Of a stretch of DNA of 64,000 nucleotides, positions 53,527 to 62,566 are shown in pieces. The translations under genes were made by a program, and so were the position numbers. The first letter of the stretch is position 1; each line of letters starts with the position of its first letter. Below the pieces are notes generated by a model that saw only the letters and a program-made list of their open reading frames with translations, had not been told where the DNA came from and ran no database searches. The stretch comes from UMGS1663 sp046964515 (GTDB lineage Bacteria > Bacillota > Clostridia > TANB77 > CAG-508), in the NCBI GenBank assembly GCA_046964515.1, contig JBKUYM010000004.1, positions 62,001 to 126,000 on the forward strand, given 5' to 3'.

Positions 53527-54696
53527 ATGAGAAAAAAAATAGGAACCATTTTAGTGTTAATAGTACTATTATGGCTATGGCACAATTATAGTTATGCAAC
53601 AGATAATACCAAGGCTTCTACGGAAGAAATTATGAATGCTCAAAAATCTTCTTTAAATATTAATGGTTTTATACAAGCTGCCAACCAGTTTACAAGCGAT
53701 GTTTTTGGAGGGACAGATTATAATCATTTATTAGATGCAGCTATTAAAGGAGAAATAGATAATAAAGCACTGGGTAATTCTATTTTAGATAAACTAGGGA
53801 AAGAAACGATAAGTTCTATTAGAACAATTGGCTTAATTATTATAGTTATTGTTATTCATAGTATTATCAAAAGTATTAGTGAAGGTCTGGAAAATAAATC
53901 TGTTGCACAAATCACCTATTATGTACAATACATATTAATTGCAACACTGATAATGACCAATTTTGCAGATATTATTACAATGGTAAAAGACTCTGTTAAT
54001 CAATTGGTACAATTAGCTAATTTATTAGTACCTATTTTAATGACATTAATTTTAACAACAGGGAGCATTGCTTCTGCTAATATGTTACAACCAATTCTAT
54101 TATTCTTAATCACGTTTATTGGAAATTTTATAAATACTATTATTATCCCAATATTATTGGTCTCTACTGCAATAGGAATTCTTTCTAAGATTTCTGACCG
54201 TATACCATTAGATAAATTATCCAAATTTCTAAAATCTAGTATTATATGGATATTAGGGGTAGTTCTAACATTATTTGTTAGTTTAGTATCTATAGAAGGA
54301 AGCTTAAGTAGTAGTGTGGATGGAATTACTGCTAAAACTACAAAAGCTGCTGTTTCTAGTTTTATTCCAGTAGTAGGAAAGATTTTAGGCGATGCGGTAG
54401 ATACTGTTATTGGATGTGCATCTATTTTAAAAAATGCAGTTGGGGTAGTAGGGGTTATTGCTATCATTGGTATTTGCATCACACCGATTATAAAATTAAC
54501 TTTATTAATGGGAACCTATTATATTGGTGCTGCGATTTGCCAGCCAATTGCAGATGAAAAGGTAATTAAGTTATTGGAACAAATGGGAGATACTTTTAAG
54601 ATTTTACTAGCTATTCTTTGTAGTGTATCTGTCATGTTAATTATAGGAACTACTTTAGTTATGAAAATTTCTAATAGTGGTTTAATGTACAGATAA
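53527..54696 (+). CDS. spoIIIAE: Stage III sporulation protein AE
   Basis: The 389-residue protein has a signal peptide ending near SYATD and seven or so membrane helices, including LGKETISSIRTIGLIIIVIV and a long Gly-rich region. It is a polytopic core channel component. The start is ATG 53527, right after AAAGGAG. The open frame extends further upstream only inside spoIIIAD. Confidence 0.92.
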   Translation: MRKKIGTILVLIVLLWLWHNYSYATDNTKASTEEIMNAQKSSLNINGFIQAANQFTSDVFGGTDYNHLLDAAIKGEIDNKALGNSILDKLGKETISSIRTIGLIIIVIVIHSIIKSISEGLENKSVAQITYYVQYILIATLIMTNFADIITMVKDSVNQLVQLANLLVPILMTLILTTGSIASANMLQPILLFLITFIGNFINTIIIPILLVSTAIGILSKISDRIPLDKLSKFLKSSIIWILGVVLTLFVSLVSIEGSLSSSVDGITAKTTKAAVSSFIPVVGKILGDAVDTVIGCASILKNAVGVVGVIAIIGICITPIIKLTLLMGTYYIGAAICQPIADEKVIKLLEQMGDTFKILLAILCSVSVMLIIGTTLVMKISNSGLMYR

Positions 54697-54712
54697 AGGA
54701 GGTTTACCAATT

Positions 54713-55354
54713 ATGGTTGCGTTTATTAGCTCTTGGGCACAAGGAATTGTAGTAGCGGTTATAATTGCTACCATTATAGAAATGATAGCACCAGAGGGAC
54801 ATAGTAAAAAATATATTAAAGTAGTTATCGGCATTTACGTATTATTCCAAATTGTAAGTCCTGTTCTAGAAAAAGTAACTAATAAAAGTTTTGCTATTAG
54901 TTCCATCATCAATTGGGAAAACGACTCTAATACGATGCAAAGTAATCAAAGTATAGGTCAAACATTAGAAAATGTAAATCAATCCAGTGTACAAGAGATT
55001 TATGTAAGTAGTTTACAAGCAGACATAAAAACAAAAATACAAGAAAAAGGATACATAGTAAAAGAAATACAAATAGAAGTAGATAATCAAACAGAAGGGT
55101 ATCCTTTAAAAAAAATACAATTACAATTAGAAAACAATGAGAAAACAAAGGAAGAACAAACAAAGTCAGAAGATTCAAAAAGCGTTACAATTAATGAAAT
55201 TATGAATATAGAGATTATGGTACATAAAGATAAGTCGATTACAGATGAACAAACACAACAAACTAAAAAATTGACAACACAAGAAGAAAAAGACTTAAAA
55301 ACGTATTTAAGTGATACCTATTCTATTAATGCAAAATATATTACGATTACATAG
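54713..55354 (+). CDS. spoIIIAF: Stage III sporulation protein AF
   Basis: The 213-residue protein has two N-terminal membrane helices (ISSWAQGIVVAVIIATIIEM and VVIGIYVLFQIVSPVLEKV), then a charged soluble domain ending SDTYSINAKYITIT. This is the standard SpoIIIAF layout with a ring-building-motif-like domain. Confidence 0.88.
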   Translation: MVAFISSWAQGIVVAVIIATIIEMIAPEGHSKKYIKVVIGIYVLFQIVSPVLEKVTNKSFAISSIINWENDSNTMQSNQSIGQTLENVNQSSVQEIYVSSLQADIKTKIQEKGYIVKEIQIEVDNQTEGYPLKKIQLQLENNEKTKEEQTKSEDSKSVTINEIMNIEIMVHKDKSITDEQTQQTKKLTTQEEKDLKTYLSDTYSINAKYITIT

Positions 55355-55387
55355 AAAACAAAAGAGAAGAAAGGAGGTAAAAAGAAT

Positions 55388-56017
55388 ATGTGGAGGGATA
55401 AACTTACCAAAATAAAAGAAAAGATGCAAACAGCGGATGGAAATTCTAAAAGAAAGATAGAAAATGTTGTGGTATTTATTATTATTTTAATGATTACGAT
55501 TATTGTAATTAATCAAATTTGGAATCCCAAAAAAGGAAACAATAGTACTAATCAGAATATAACAGATAATGGAAAAACGTTAGCACAAGTAAACAATAAT
55601 GAGATAAGCAAAAATATGGATACTGGCTCATCAGAATTAGAAACTAATTTAGAAAATATTTTAAGTAAAATAGAAGGGGTGGGTAATGTAAAAGTATTGG
55701 TAACTTATTCTCAAAGTAGTCAAACGATGGCAATGTATAATGAGGATAGTTCGAAAAGTGACACAGAAGAATCTGATAAACAAGGCGGAAACCGAAAAGT
55801 GAGTCAGGAGAATACTAAAAAAGAAGTGATTTACCAAGAAATTAATGGAGAGAAAGTACCAGTTACACAAAGTATTGTAAAACCAAAAGTAGAAGGAGCT
55901 ATTATAACGGCTATTGGGGCCAATGATGCAAATGTAAAAACCGATATTATCCAAGCAGTAGAAGCAGTTACTGGTCTTGCTACTCATAAAATTCAAGTAT
56001 TTGAAATGAAACATTAG
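55388..56017 (+). CDS. spoIIIAG: Stage III sporulation protein AG
   Basis: The 209-residue protein has one membrane helix (about 24-45) and a ring-building-motif domain with ETNLENILSKIEGVGNVKVL and PKVEGAIITAIGANDANVK. SpoIIIAG forms the large ring of the feeding-tube channel. Confidence 0.92.
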   Translation: MWRDKLTKIKEKMQTADGNSKRKIENVVVFIIILMITIIVINQIWNPKKGNNSTNQNITDNGKTLAQVNNNEISKNMDTGSSELETNLENILSKIEGVGNVKVLVTYSQSSQTMAMYNEDSSKSDTEESDKQGGNRKVSQENTKKEVIYQEINGEKVPVTQSIVKPKVEGAIITAIGANDANVKTDIIQAVEAVTGLATHKIQVFEMKH

Positions 56018-56041
56018 ATAAAAAGAAAGGAAAGAAAATCC

Positions 56042-56710
56042 ATGAAAGTTTTAAAGAAAAATCAAATTATTATTTTTGTAATTGCTTTAATGTTAGTGTC
56101 AGCTGGCTATTTAAATTACACAGCAACACATGATACAAATACAATACCAACTAGCAGTAGTGACCCTAATAGTGTTTCTATTCAATATGCGGGTATTGGA
56201 GATGCCAAATTAGTAAGTAGTAATGGTGTTATAGAAAATACCATAAGTAATGAGCAAAAGGGAAATCAGCAAGTCACTAATCAAATCAGTAATGAAAACA
56301 CACAGGCAAATACACAGGAAAATACAACTGTGACTACTTCGGGAAAGGACGTAACACAAAGTGAACAATATTTTTCATCTTCTAGATTAGGAAGAGATAC
56401 CATGTATTCTCAAATGATTGAAAGTTACCAAAAAATTTTAGAAAATGAAAGTATAAGTGCTGACCAAAAAGCAATTGCACAAACAGAAATTAAAAAAATT
56501 AATGAAACTAAAAATGCCATTATGATTGCAGAAAATTTGATTAAAAATAAGGACTTTGATGATGTGGTTATTTTTATGAATGATCAAAGTATTAATGTCA
56601 TTGTAAAGGCTTTAGATTTAACACAAGATCAAATTGCACAAATCCAAAATATCGTTACAAGAGAATTAAAAGCAGATATTAACAATATTCATATTAGTGC
56701 TAAACAGTAA
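56042..56710 (+). CDS. spoIIIAH: Stage III sporulation protein AH
   Basis: The 222-residue protein has an N-terminal anchor, a Thr/Asn-rich linker, and a ring-building domain (SRLGRDTMYSQMIESYQKI, then NDQSINVIVKALDLTQDQIA). It pairs with forespore SpoIIQ across the intermembrane space. Last gene of the operon. Confidence 0.92.
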   Translation: MKVLKKNQIIIFVIALMLVSAGYLNYTATHDTNTIPTSSSDPNSVSIQYAGIGDAKLVSSNGVIENTISNEQKGNQQVTNQISNENTQANTQENTTVTTSGKDVTQSEQYFSSSRLGRDTMYSQMIESYQKILENESISADQKAIAQTEIKKINETKNAIMIAENLIKNKDFDDVVIFMNDQSINVIVKALDLTQDQIAQIQNIVTRELKADINNIHISAKQ

Positions 56711-56834
56711 AAACATTACCAAAAGGAATATATTTCCAAAAAGAATTGAAAAGTTATGTAAAATGATTTATAATAAAAACAAGCCGAAAAAGGCAAAACA
56801 TTCTCTTGTTTAGCATATAGGAAAAGGAGGCTAT

Positions 56835-57188
56835 ATGGAGAAAGTGAAGGTGGAAAGGGTACATAAAAACTATGCAACCTTTACAAAAGGCAACACTATA
56901 AAACAAATCTTTGTTGACAACCTGAGTGCAAGAGATGTCAGGGAGTTAGAATTGGCAATGATGTTAGTGGGGTTTGAGCAAATTAACAGTGTCGAAGATG
57001 GAAAACGGGCACTAAATAAGTTACAAAAAGAACCACCACTTTATGTGGGACTGGTTGCCCAAGCTTTTGGATTATTTGACTGTGAAAGTGAAAATATCAC
57101 AGTGGAATTAGAAAAATATTCGCAAGTTCGGGAAATATTAGAACATGTAGGCATGCAGGAAATCTTTATAACAGAAGAAATCTTGTAA
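56835..57188 (+). CDS. Hypothetical protein of atypical codon use (two CGG codons)
   Basis: The 117-residue protein (MEKVKVERVHKNYATFTKGN) belongs to no family I recognise. It has no membrane segment. Codon choice differs from all neighbours: CTG, AGG, GTG, GTC, GCC and two in-frame CGG (57006 and 57129). A +1 shift at the first CGG reaches a stop within two codons, so here CGG appears intended as arginine. It has its own terminator. This looks like a recently acquired gene inserted after the spoIIIA operon. Confidence 0.6.
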   Translation: MEKVKVERVHKNYATFTKGNTIKQIFVDNLSARDVRELELAMMLVGFEQINSVEDGKRALNKLQKEPPLYVGLVAQAFGLFDCESENITVELEKYSQVREILEHVGMQEIFITEEIL

Positions 57189-57257
57189 CCAAAAAAGACC
57201 TATAAGCTAAAAAGAGAATGTTTAATAAATGTCAAAAGAGGTATTGTTTTGACAAAC

Positions 57258-57288
57258 GGAGACGCTAGCTGTGCTTGGCGTCTCTTTA
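57258..57288 (+). terminator. Probable terminator of the atypical gene
   Basis: GAGACGC/GCGTCTC stem with an inner AGC/GCT pairing and a short T-run. GC-richer than other terminators here. Confidence 0.6.
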
Positions 57289-57343
57289 CTTAAAAAATTA
57301 ATATATATTAATCATAATACCTTCAAAAAAATAACAAAAAAGG

Positions 57344-57371
57344 TTGTAAAAAATGAAAAAATTGATATAAT
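57344..57371 (+). promoter_or_regulatory. Probable pfk promoter
   Basis: TTGTAA (57344-57349), 16-bp spacer, TATAAT (57366-57371). Confidence 0.6.
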
Positions 57372-57404
57372 ATAAAAAATATAAACAAAATAGGAGGAAG
57401 TATT

Positions 57405-58541
57405 ATGGTAAAGAAAGTCGCAATATTAGCAAATGGAGGAGATGTTTCTGGATTTAATGCCGTTATTAGAGCGATTGTAAAGACTGCTGAGAGTCACGAT
57501 GTAGAATGTTATGGATTTATTGATGGTTATAGAGGTTTATTAAAAAATGAGTATATAAAATTAAGTAGTGCCGATACAGCATCTGGTATTTTACAAAAAG
57601 GAGGCTCTATTATTTCTTCTTCTACGAACGCCAATGTGTTTAACTATAAAGTAATAGAAGATGGAAAAGAAGTATATAAAGATTTATCTGAAAAGTGTGT
57701 ACAAAATGTAAAAGAAGATGGATTTGATTGTGTTTTTACTTTAGGTGGAGATAGTACACAAAAATCAGCTAGAGATTTTGCCTTAAGAGGGTTGAATATG
57801 ATTGGTGTTCCAAAAACAATTGATAATGACGTGGCATGTACAGATATCACATTTGGCTATAATACAGCTGTTTCTGTGGCAACAGAAGCTTTAGATAGAT
57901 TACACACTACTGCAGAAACACATCATAGAATTATGGTATTAGAAGTTATGGGAAGAGAAGCTGGATGGATTGCACTAGAATCTGCTATTGCTGGTGGTGC
58001 AGATGTAGCACTTATTCCAGAAATTCCATATGATATAGAAAAAGCAGCAGAAGCAATTAAACAAAGACAAAAAATAGGAAAGAATTTTAGCATTGTAGTT
58101 GTTTCAGAAGGTGCATTTCCAAAAGGTGGAGAAGTTTGTGTTGCTAATAAAAGAGATGGCGGAAAAGGTGTTATCAATATTCAATTAGGTGGTGCAGGAG
58201 AAAAAGTAGCAAAAGATTTAGAAGCATTAACTGGTTTAACTTCAAGATGCACCGTACTTGGTTATATGCAAAGAGGCGGAACACCAACTGCTTTTGATAG
58301 AGTTCTTTCTACTAAATATGGTGCTAAAGCAATGGAATTAGCCTTAGAAGGAAAATTTAATGTATTAACAGTCATTAAAGAAGGAAAATTAGATTGTGTA
58401 CCACTAGAAGATGTCGTTGGTAACAACAAAGAAATCGGTGCTGTACAAGGAGGAACAAAAGAAAGTAATGTTAGAAAAGTAACTATGGACCATGATTTAG
58501 TAAAAACCGCTAGAAATATTGGAATTTGTTTAGGTGATTAA
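57405..58541 (+). CDS. 6-phosphofructokinase family protein
   Basis: The protein phosphorylates fructose 6-phosphate in glycolysis. The 378-residue sequence has ANGGDVSGFNAVIRAIV, catalytic PKTIDNDV, VMGREAGWIALE and the RGGTPTAFDR substrate loop. The donor-determining motif reads GGDST, with Ser where ATP enzymes have Gly (GGDGS) and PPi enzymes have Asp (GGDDT). The phosphoryl donor is therefore uncertain. Confidence 0.88.
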   Translation: MVKKVAILANGGDVSGFNAVIRAIVKTAESHDVECYGFIDGYRGLLKNEYIKLSSADTASGILQKGGSIISSSTNANVFNYKVIEDGKEVYKDLSEKCVQNVKEDGFDCVFTLGGDSTQKSARDFALRGLNMIGVPKTIDNDVACTDITFGYNTAVSVATEALDRLHTTAETHHRIMVLEVMGREAGWIALESAIAGGADVALIPEIPYDIEKAAEAIKQRQKIGKNFSIVVVSEGAFPKGGEVCVANKRDGGKGVINIQLGGAGEKVAKDLEALTGLTSRCTVLGYMQRGGTPTAFDRVLSTKYGAKAMELALEGKFNVLTVIKEGKLDCVPLEDVVGNNKEIGAVQGGTKESNVRKVTMDHDLVKTARNIGICLGD

Positions 58542-58555
58542 TAGAAAAATATAAG

Positions 58556-58583
58556 AAATCCATTGAAATATATGGATTTTTTT
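58556..58583 (+). terminator. Rho-independent terminator of pfk
   Basis: AAATCCAT/ATGGATTT stem, eight-base loop, T-run. Confidence 0.85.
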
Positions 58584-58629
58584 GTTAAAATAAAAAAGAT
58601 AAAATGAAAAGAAAAAGGAGAGAGGCAGT

Positions 58630-60336
58630 ATGAATATGAAACAAGAAATTGCTAAACAGATTGCTAAAGTAATTAAAATAGATATACAAGAACTAGAATC
58701 TTATATAGAAGTACCAAAAGATGAAACGATGGGAGATTATGCATTTCCATGTTTTAGACTAGCAAAGAGTTTAAAAAAGGCACCTCCTGTGATAGCTAAT
58801 GAAATAAAAGAAAATATGGAACTAGATACAGATGTAATTTCTAAGGTGGAAGTTGTAGGAGGCTATTTAAATTTCTATAGTAATCAAAAAACGCTAACAA
58901 AACAAGTACTTTATCAATTTGAACAACAAAAAGAAAAATATGGGACGTCTACTATTGGAGAAGGAAAAAATGTAGTAATTGATTACTCTGCTCCTAATAT
59001 CGCTAAGCCATTTCATATAGGACATTTACGTTCTACAGTAATAGGAGCTGCTCTATATAATATTTATCAATTTTTAGGATATCATACGATTGGTGTTAAT
59101 CATTTGGGGGATTATGGAACACAATTTGGGAAGTTGATAGAAGGTTATAAAAGATGGGGACAAGAATATGCTATTGAAGAGAATCCAATTGATGAGTTGA
59201 CGAAAATCTATATTAGAATTAATAAGCTTTGCGAAGAAGATGAAGAAACTTTGGAGGCTTGTAGAAATAATTTTAAAAAATTAGAAGATAAAGACCCTTA
59301 TTGTGTAGAAATATGGGAAAAATTTAGAAGTTTAAGTTTGAAAGAATTCCAAAAAGTATATCAATTATTGGGTAGTAAGTTTGATTCTTGGAATGGAGAA
59401 GCTTTTTACTCTGATAAAATGGGAGAGGTTATTGAAAAATTAGAAAAGACTAATCAATTAGTAGAGTCAGAAGGAGCAAAAGTTATTAGCTTAGAAGAAA
59501 AAGGTATGCCACCATGTATTATAGAAAAGACTAATGGTTCTACTACTTATGCAACGAGAGATTTAGCAGCTATCTTATATAGAGCGCGTAATTATGACTT
59601 TGATAAAGCTTTATATGTAACTTCTTATGAACAGGTACTACATTTTAAACAAATATTTGAAGTGGCCAAATTATTAGATTTAGATGAAAAATATATAAAA
59701 GGTTTGGAACATGTACCTTTTGGAATGGTAAGATTAAAAGAAGGGAAAATGTCTACTAGAGAAGGAAATATTGTGAAGTTAGAAGACTTATTACAAGAAG
59801 CTATTACAAGAGCTGAAAAAGTGATAGAAGAAAAAAATCCTATGCTAGAAGATAAGAAAGAAGTAGCTAAAAAAGTAGGAATTGGAGCTGTCATATTTAA
59901 TGACTTATCAAATAGCAGAATTAAAGATGAAATATTTGATTGGGATATGATGTTAAACTTTCAAGGAGAAACAGGACCATATATACAATATATTTATGTT
60001 AGGACAAAAAGTGTAATAGAAAAAGCAGGATATATTCCAGAATTAAAAGATGTGGATATTGCCTTATTACAAGATATAGATGCATTAAGAATTATAAAAC
60101 AAGCTTATATTTTGGAAGATATTTTGAAACAAGTTGTTGATAAAAATGAGCCTTCTATTTTAGCTAGATATCTAATTGACCTAAGCCAAAGTTTTAGTAC
60201 CTTTTACAATAACCATAAGATTATTGGAGAAGATAAAAAAGTACAAGATGCTAGATTGTATTTAACAAATATGGTAGGTAGTATTTTAAAACAAGGTTGT
60301 GGTTTATTAGGTATCCAAATGCCAGATAGGATGTAA
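58630..60336 (+). CDS. argS: Arginyl-tRNA synthetase
   Basis: This class I synthetase (568 residues) charges tRNA-Arg. The additional N-terminal domain covers about residues 1-100. The HIGH motif is in KPFHIGHLRST, the usual SAPNIAKP precedes it, and a DALR anticodon-binding domain ends the protein. All arginine codons in it are AGA or non-CGG CGN. Any vacancy of CGG in this organism would concern the tRNA set rather than this enzyme. Confidence 0.96.
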   Translation: MNMKQEIAKQIAKVIKIDIQELESYIEVPKDETMGDYAFPCFRLAKSLKKAPPVIANEIKENMELDTDVISKVEVVGGYLNFYSNQKTLTKQVLYQFEQQKEKYGTSTIGEGKNVVIDYSAPNIAKPFHIGHLRSTVIGAALYNIYQFLGYHTIGVNHLGDYGTQFGKLIEGYKRWGQEYAIEENPIDELTKIYIRINKLCEEDEETLEACRNNFKKLEDKDPYCVEIWEKFRSLSLKEFQKVYQLLGSKFDSWNGEAFYSDKMGEVIEKLEKTNQLVESEGAKVISLEEKGMPPCIIEKTNGSTTYATRDLAAILYRARNYDFDKALYVTSYEQVLHFKQIFEVAKLLDLDEKYIKGLEHVPFGMVRLKEGKMSTREGNIVKLEDLLQEAITRAEKVIEEKNPMLEDKKEVAKKVGIGAVIFNDLSNSRIKDEIFDWDMMLNFQGETGPYIQYIYVRTKSVIEKAGYIPELKDVDIALLQDIDALRIIKQAYILEDILKQVVDKNEPSILARYLIDLSQSFSTFYNNHKIIGEDKKVQDARLYLTNMVGSILKQGCGLLGIQMPDRM

Positions 60337-60665
60337 TGTGTAGCCAGTCAACCAACTAATAAAAATGGAATCTAAATAATATAGAATGTAAATTCAACTG
60401 CATAATCTCCCTATTTAGAATAACAGCCTATAGAATGATGAATTTAAATACAGTAGAAAAAATAAATAACATTAGACAAACAAAAAAATAATTTCTGGAA
60501 AATTGTTAATAAAACCAAAAAGAAATGAGCGAGATATATTCTAGCTTATTTTTTTGGAAAATAGTTTAAAAGAAAATAAACTATAGAATGTTTAAATTAT
60601 TACTCATTAATTATTAACAATAGAATTGCTAGTATTAGCAGTTAAATAGTAAGATAAAATAAAAT
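60337..60665. other. 329-bp region between argS and a converging gene
   Basis: No gene is seen. A possible terminator AATGAGC/GCTTATT with a T-run lies at 60524-60556. The rest is featureless AT-rich sequence. Confidence 0.4.
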
Positions 60666-61166
60666 TTAGTTCATAGAACTTTCTTTTGATTTCTCTTGCT
60701 TTTCTAAAAAAGCTTTACCTTTATCAGCGCTTTCTTTTATAAAAGCAGCCTTCTCTTCCATGACTTTCTTATAATAAGCAGAATCTTCAATAACGGAAAG
60801 ACGAATATCATAATCAAAAAATTTAGCATTCATATAAGCAAATTGTTTATCATATTCATCATGTTTTTCCATATTTGCTTTTGCATAATCTAATAAAAGA
60901 TCTAATTTTCTTCCATGTTCATATTGCATAACCGTTACTATATTTTCTAATGAACATAATCTTTCGTCAATCGAAACTACTTTTTCTTTTATTTCGTATA
61001 AAGAATCTACTTTCTCTTTCATTTCATACAAAGAGTCTACCTTCTCTTTCATTTCATACAAAGAGTCTACCTTTTCTTTCATCTCATATAGAGTATCAAT
61101 TTTTTGATTCATAGAAGTTAAAAGTGTCAATAATTCAGCATCTATCATATAAGTACCTCCTTTCAT
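60666..61166 (-). CDS. Coiled-coil protein with ten-residue tandem repeats
   Basis: The 166-residue protein has no membrane segment. Residues about 20-60 contain four tandem copies of a ten-residue unit, YEMKEKVDSL, encoded by 30-bp DNA repeats (about 60985-61100). The rest is helical (AYMNAKFFDYDIRLSVIEDS). I recognise no family beyond coiled coil. The repeat number may vary by slippage. Confidence 0.65.
   Translation of the reverse strand: MKGGTYMIDAELLTLLTSMNQKIDTLYEMKEKVDSLYEMKEKVDSLYEMKEKVDSLYEIKEKVVSIDERLCSLENIVTVMQYEHGRKLDLLLDYAKANMEKHDEYDKQFAYMNAKFFDYDIRLSVIEDSAYYKKVMEEKAAFIKESADKGKAFLEKQEKSKESSMN
60985..61100 (-). repeat. 30-bp tandem repeats inside the coiled-coil gene
   Basis: Nearly identical 30-bp units read TCTACYTTYTCTTTCATTTC then ATACAAAGAG on the plus strand. 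In-frame, protein-coding, so not a CRISPR array. Confidence 0.8.
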
Positions 61167-61263
61167 AAAGGAATATGAGTTTGTCTAATGTTAAGAAAAA
61201 TTATAGCATATCATTGAGTAAAGGACAAGAAAAATCAATAGACAAATTAGAGAATATTTCGAC

Positions 61264-61294
61264 AAAAATAAAGAGTAATTTAAAATTACTCTTT
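61264..61294 (-). terminator. Rho-independent terminator of the LCP gene
   Basis: AAAGAGTAAT/ATTACTCTTT hairpin, with a T-rich tract on the minus strand. Confidence 0.75.
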
Positions 61295-61303
61295 AAAGGA
61301 AAA

Positions 61304-62404
61304 TTAATTTGTATAACCAGTCTTTTTTACAATTTGTGAACTAATATCTTTGACGGTATCAGATACCTGATAATCTGTTTCACCAAATAATTCTTCATGT
61401 AATTGTTTTACATTAGATTCTAAAGTAACAGGAATACCATACCATAAGTCTAAAGTAATACCTTGTGTTTTATAAGGCCAGCCAGCACTTTCTGTTACAT
61501 TATAAGAAAATAGATTTGGTAATAAGCTAATAATTTCATTTTTACTAATATTAGTAGATAAATGAGGGAAAATAATGTCTGTTAAATCATTTAATTCTGT
61601 AAGTCCACGAGATTTAGCCTTATTAAATACAGCATTTAAAACAGTTCTCATACGTTCCGTTCTTTTATAATCGGTATCAATTTTTCTGATTCTAGAATAA
61701 GCTAAGGCTTGATCACCATTTAAAGTGTAACGGCCACCTTTACTAATGCCAGAAATTTGTGTAGCTTCTGCATCAGTAACATCAATGACAACACCACCTA
61801 AAGCATTGACTACCGTTTTTACAGTTTCAAAATTAACAGTTACAAATTCAGTAATATTTAAATCTAAATTTTTATTTAAAGTATTTAATGCTAATCTTGG
61901 ACCACCATAAGCATACGCATGTGTTACTTTATCTAAACCATGACCTTCAATATCTAAATAGGTATCACGGTAAACAGAAAGTAATTTCACGTCATTGGTT
62001 TTATTATTAATACTAACAATGATGATACAATCACTTCTAGAACCGGAAAAAGTATCTTCTCTTGTATCTAAACCTAAAAGTGCAATATTACGATATTCAC
62101 TTAAAGATTGTGTAACGCCTGCATTTACTTCAATATCTTCTTTACCAATATCTACATAATCCATTTTATCTAATTTAGTATTTAAATACCACCAAGACCC
62201 ACCTGCTGCTGCTAAAAAGAAAATCAAAATGATAGCCAATAGTATTAAAATAATTTTTAAAACAATCGGCATTTTCTTTTTAACTTTTTTTTCTTTACCT
62301 CTTTTTCCAGTAGAAGAAATAGTAGATGTTTCTAAGTTTTCTTTTGATGGATTTATATCTGTATTTTCTACACTAGATTGTGTATGATTTTCATTTTCTT
62401 TCAT
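61304..62404 (-). CDS. LCP-family (LytR-CpsA-Psr) glycopolymer transferase
   Basis: The 366-residue protein has a Lys-rich cytoplasmic tail and one membrane helix (about 46-66). The LCP domain contains NIALLGLDTREDTFSGSRSD, SVYRDTYLDIEG, VTHAYAYGGP and YSRIRKIDTDYKRTERMR. LCP enzymes attach wall teichoic acid-like or capsular polymers from undecaprenyl carriers to peptidoglycan. It lies divergent to polysaccharide genes vanZ-pssD/pssE, a fitting context. Confidence 0.9.
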   Translation of the reverse strand: MKENENHTQSSVENTDINPSKENLETSTISSTGKRGKEKKVKKKMPIVLKIILILLAIILIFFLAAAGGSWWYLNTKLDKMDYVDIGKEDIEVNAGVTQSLSEYRNIALLGLDTREDTFSGSRSDCIIIVSINNKTNDVKLLSVYRDTYLDIEGHGLDKVTHAYAYGGPRLALNTLNKNLDLNITEFVTVNFETVKTVVNALGGVVIDVTDAEATQISGISKGGRYTLNGDQALAYSRIRKIDTDYKRTERMRTVLNAVFNKAKSRGLTELNDLTDIIFPHLSTNISKNEIISLLPNLFSYNVTESAGWPYKTQGITLDLWYGIPVTLESNVKQLHEELFGETDYQVSDTVKDISSQIVKKTGYTN

Positions 62405-62566
62405 AATAAAAGAACCTCCTTTATATTCCTAAATTCTATTATACAATAAAATGAAAAAATGTAAATAAAAATGGGGAAAAAAGAAAAATAAAGTTGCAAA
62501 AAGATGAGGGATACGATATAATTTGCAAAGTAAATGAAAAGAAAAATAGAAAGAGAGTAATGAAAA

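Noticed and set aside
60985..61100. CRISPR array
   Set aside because: The 30-bp units are directly adjacent without spacers and encode an in-frame ten-residue protein repeat.
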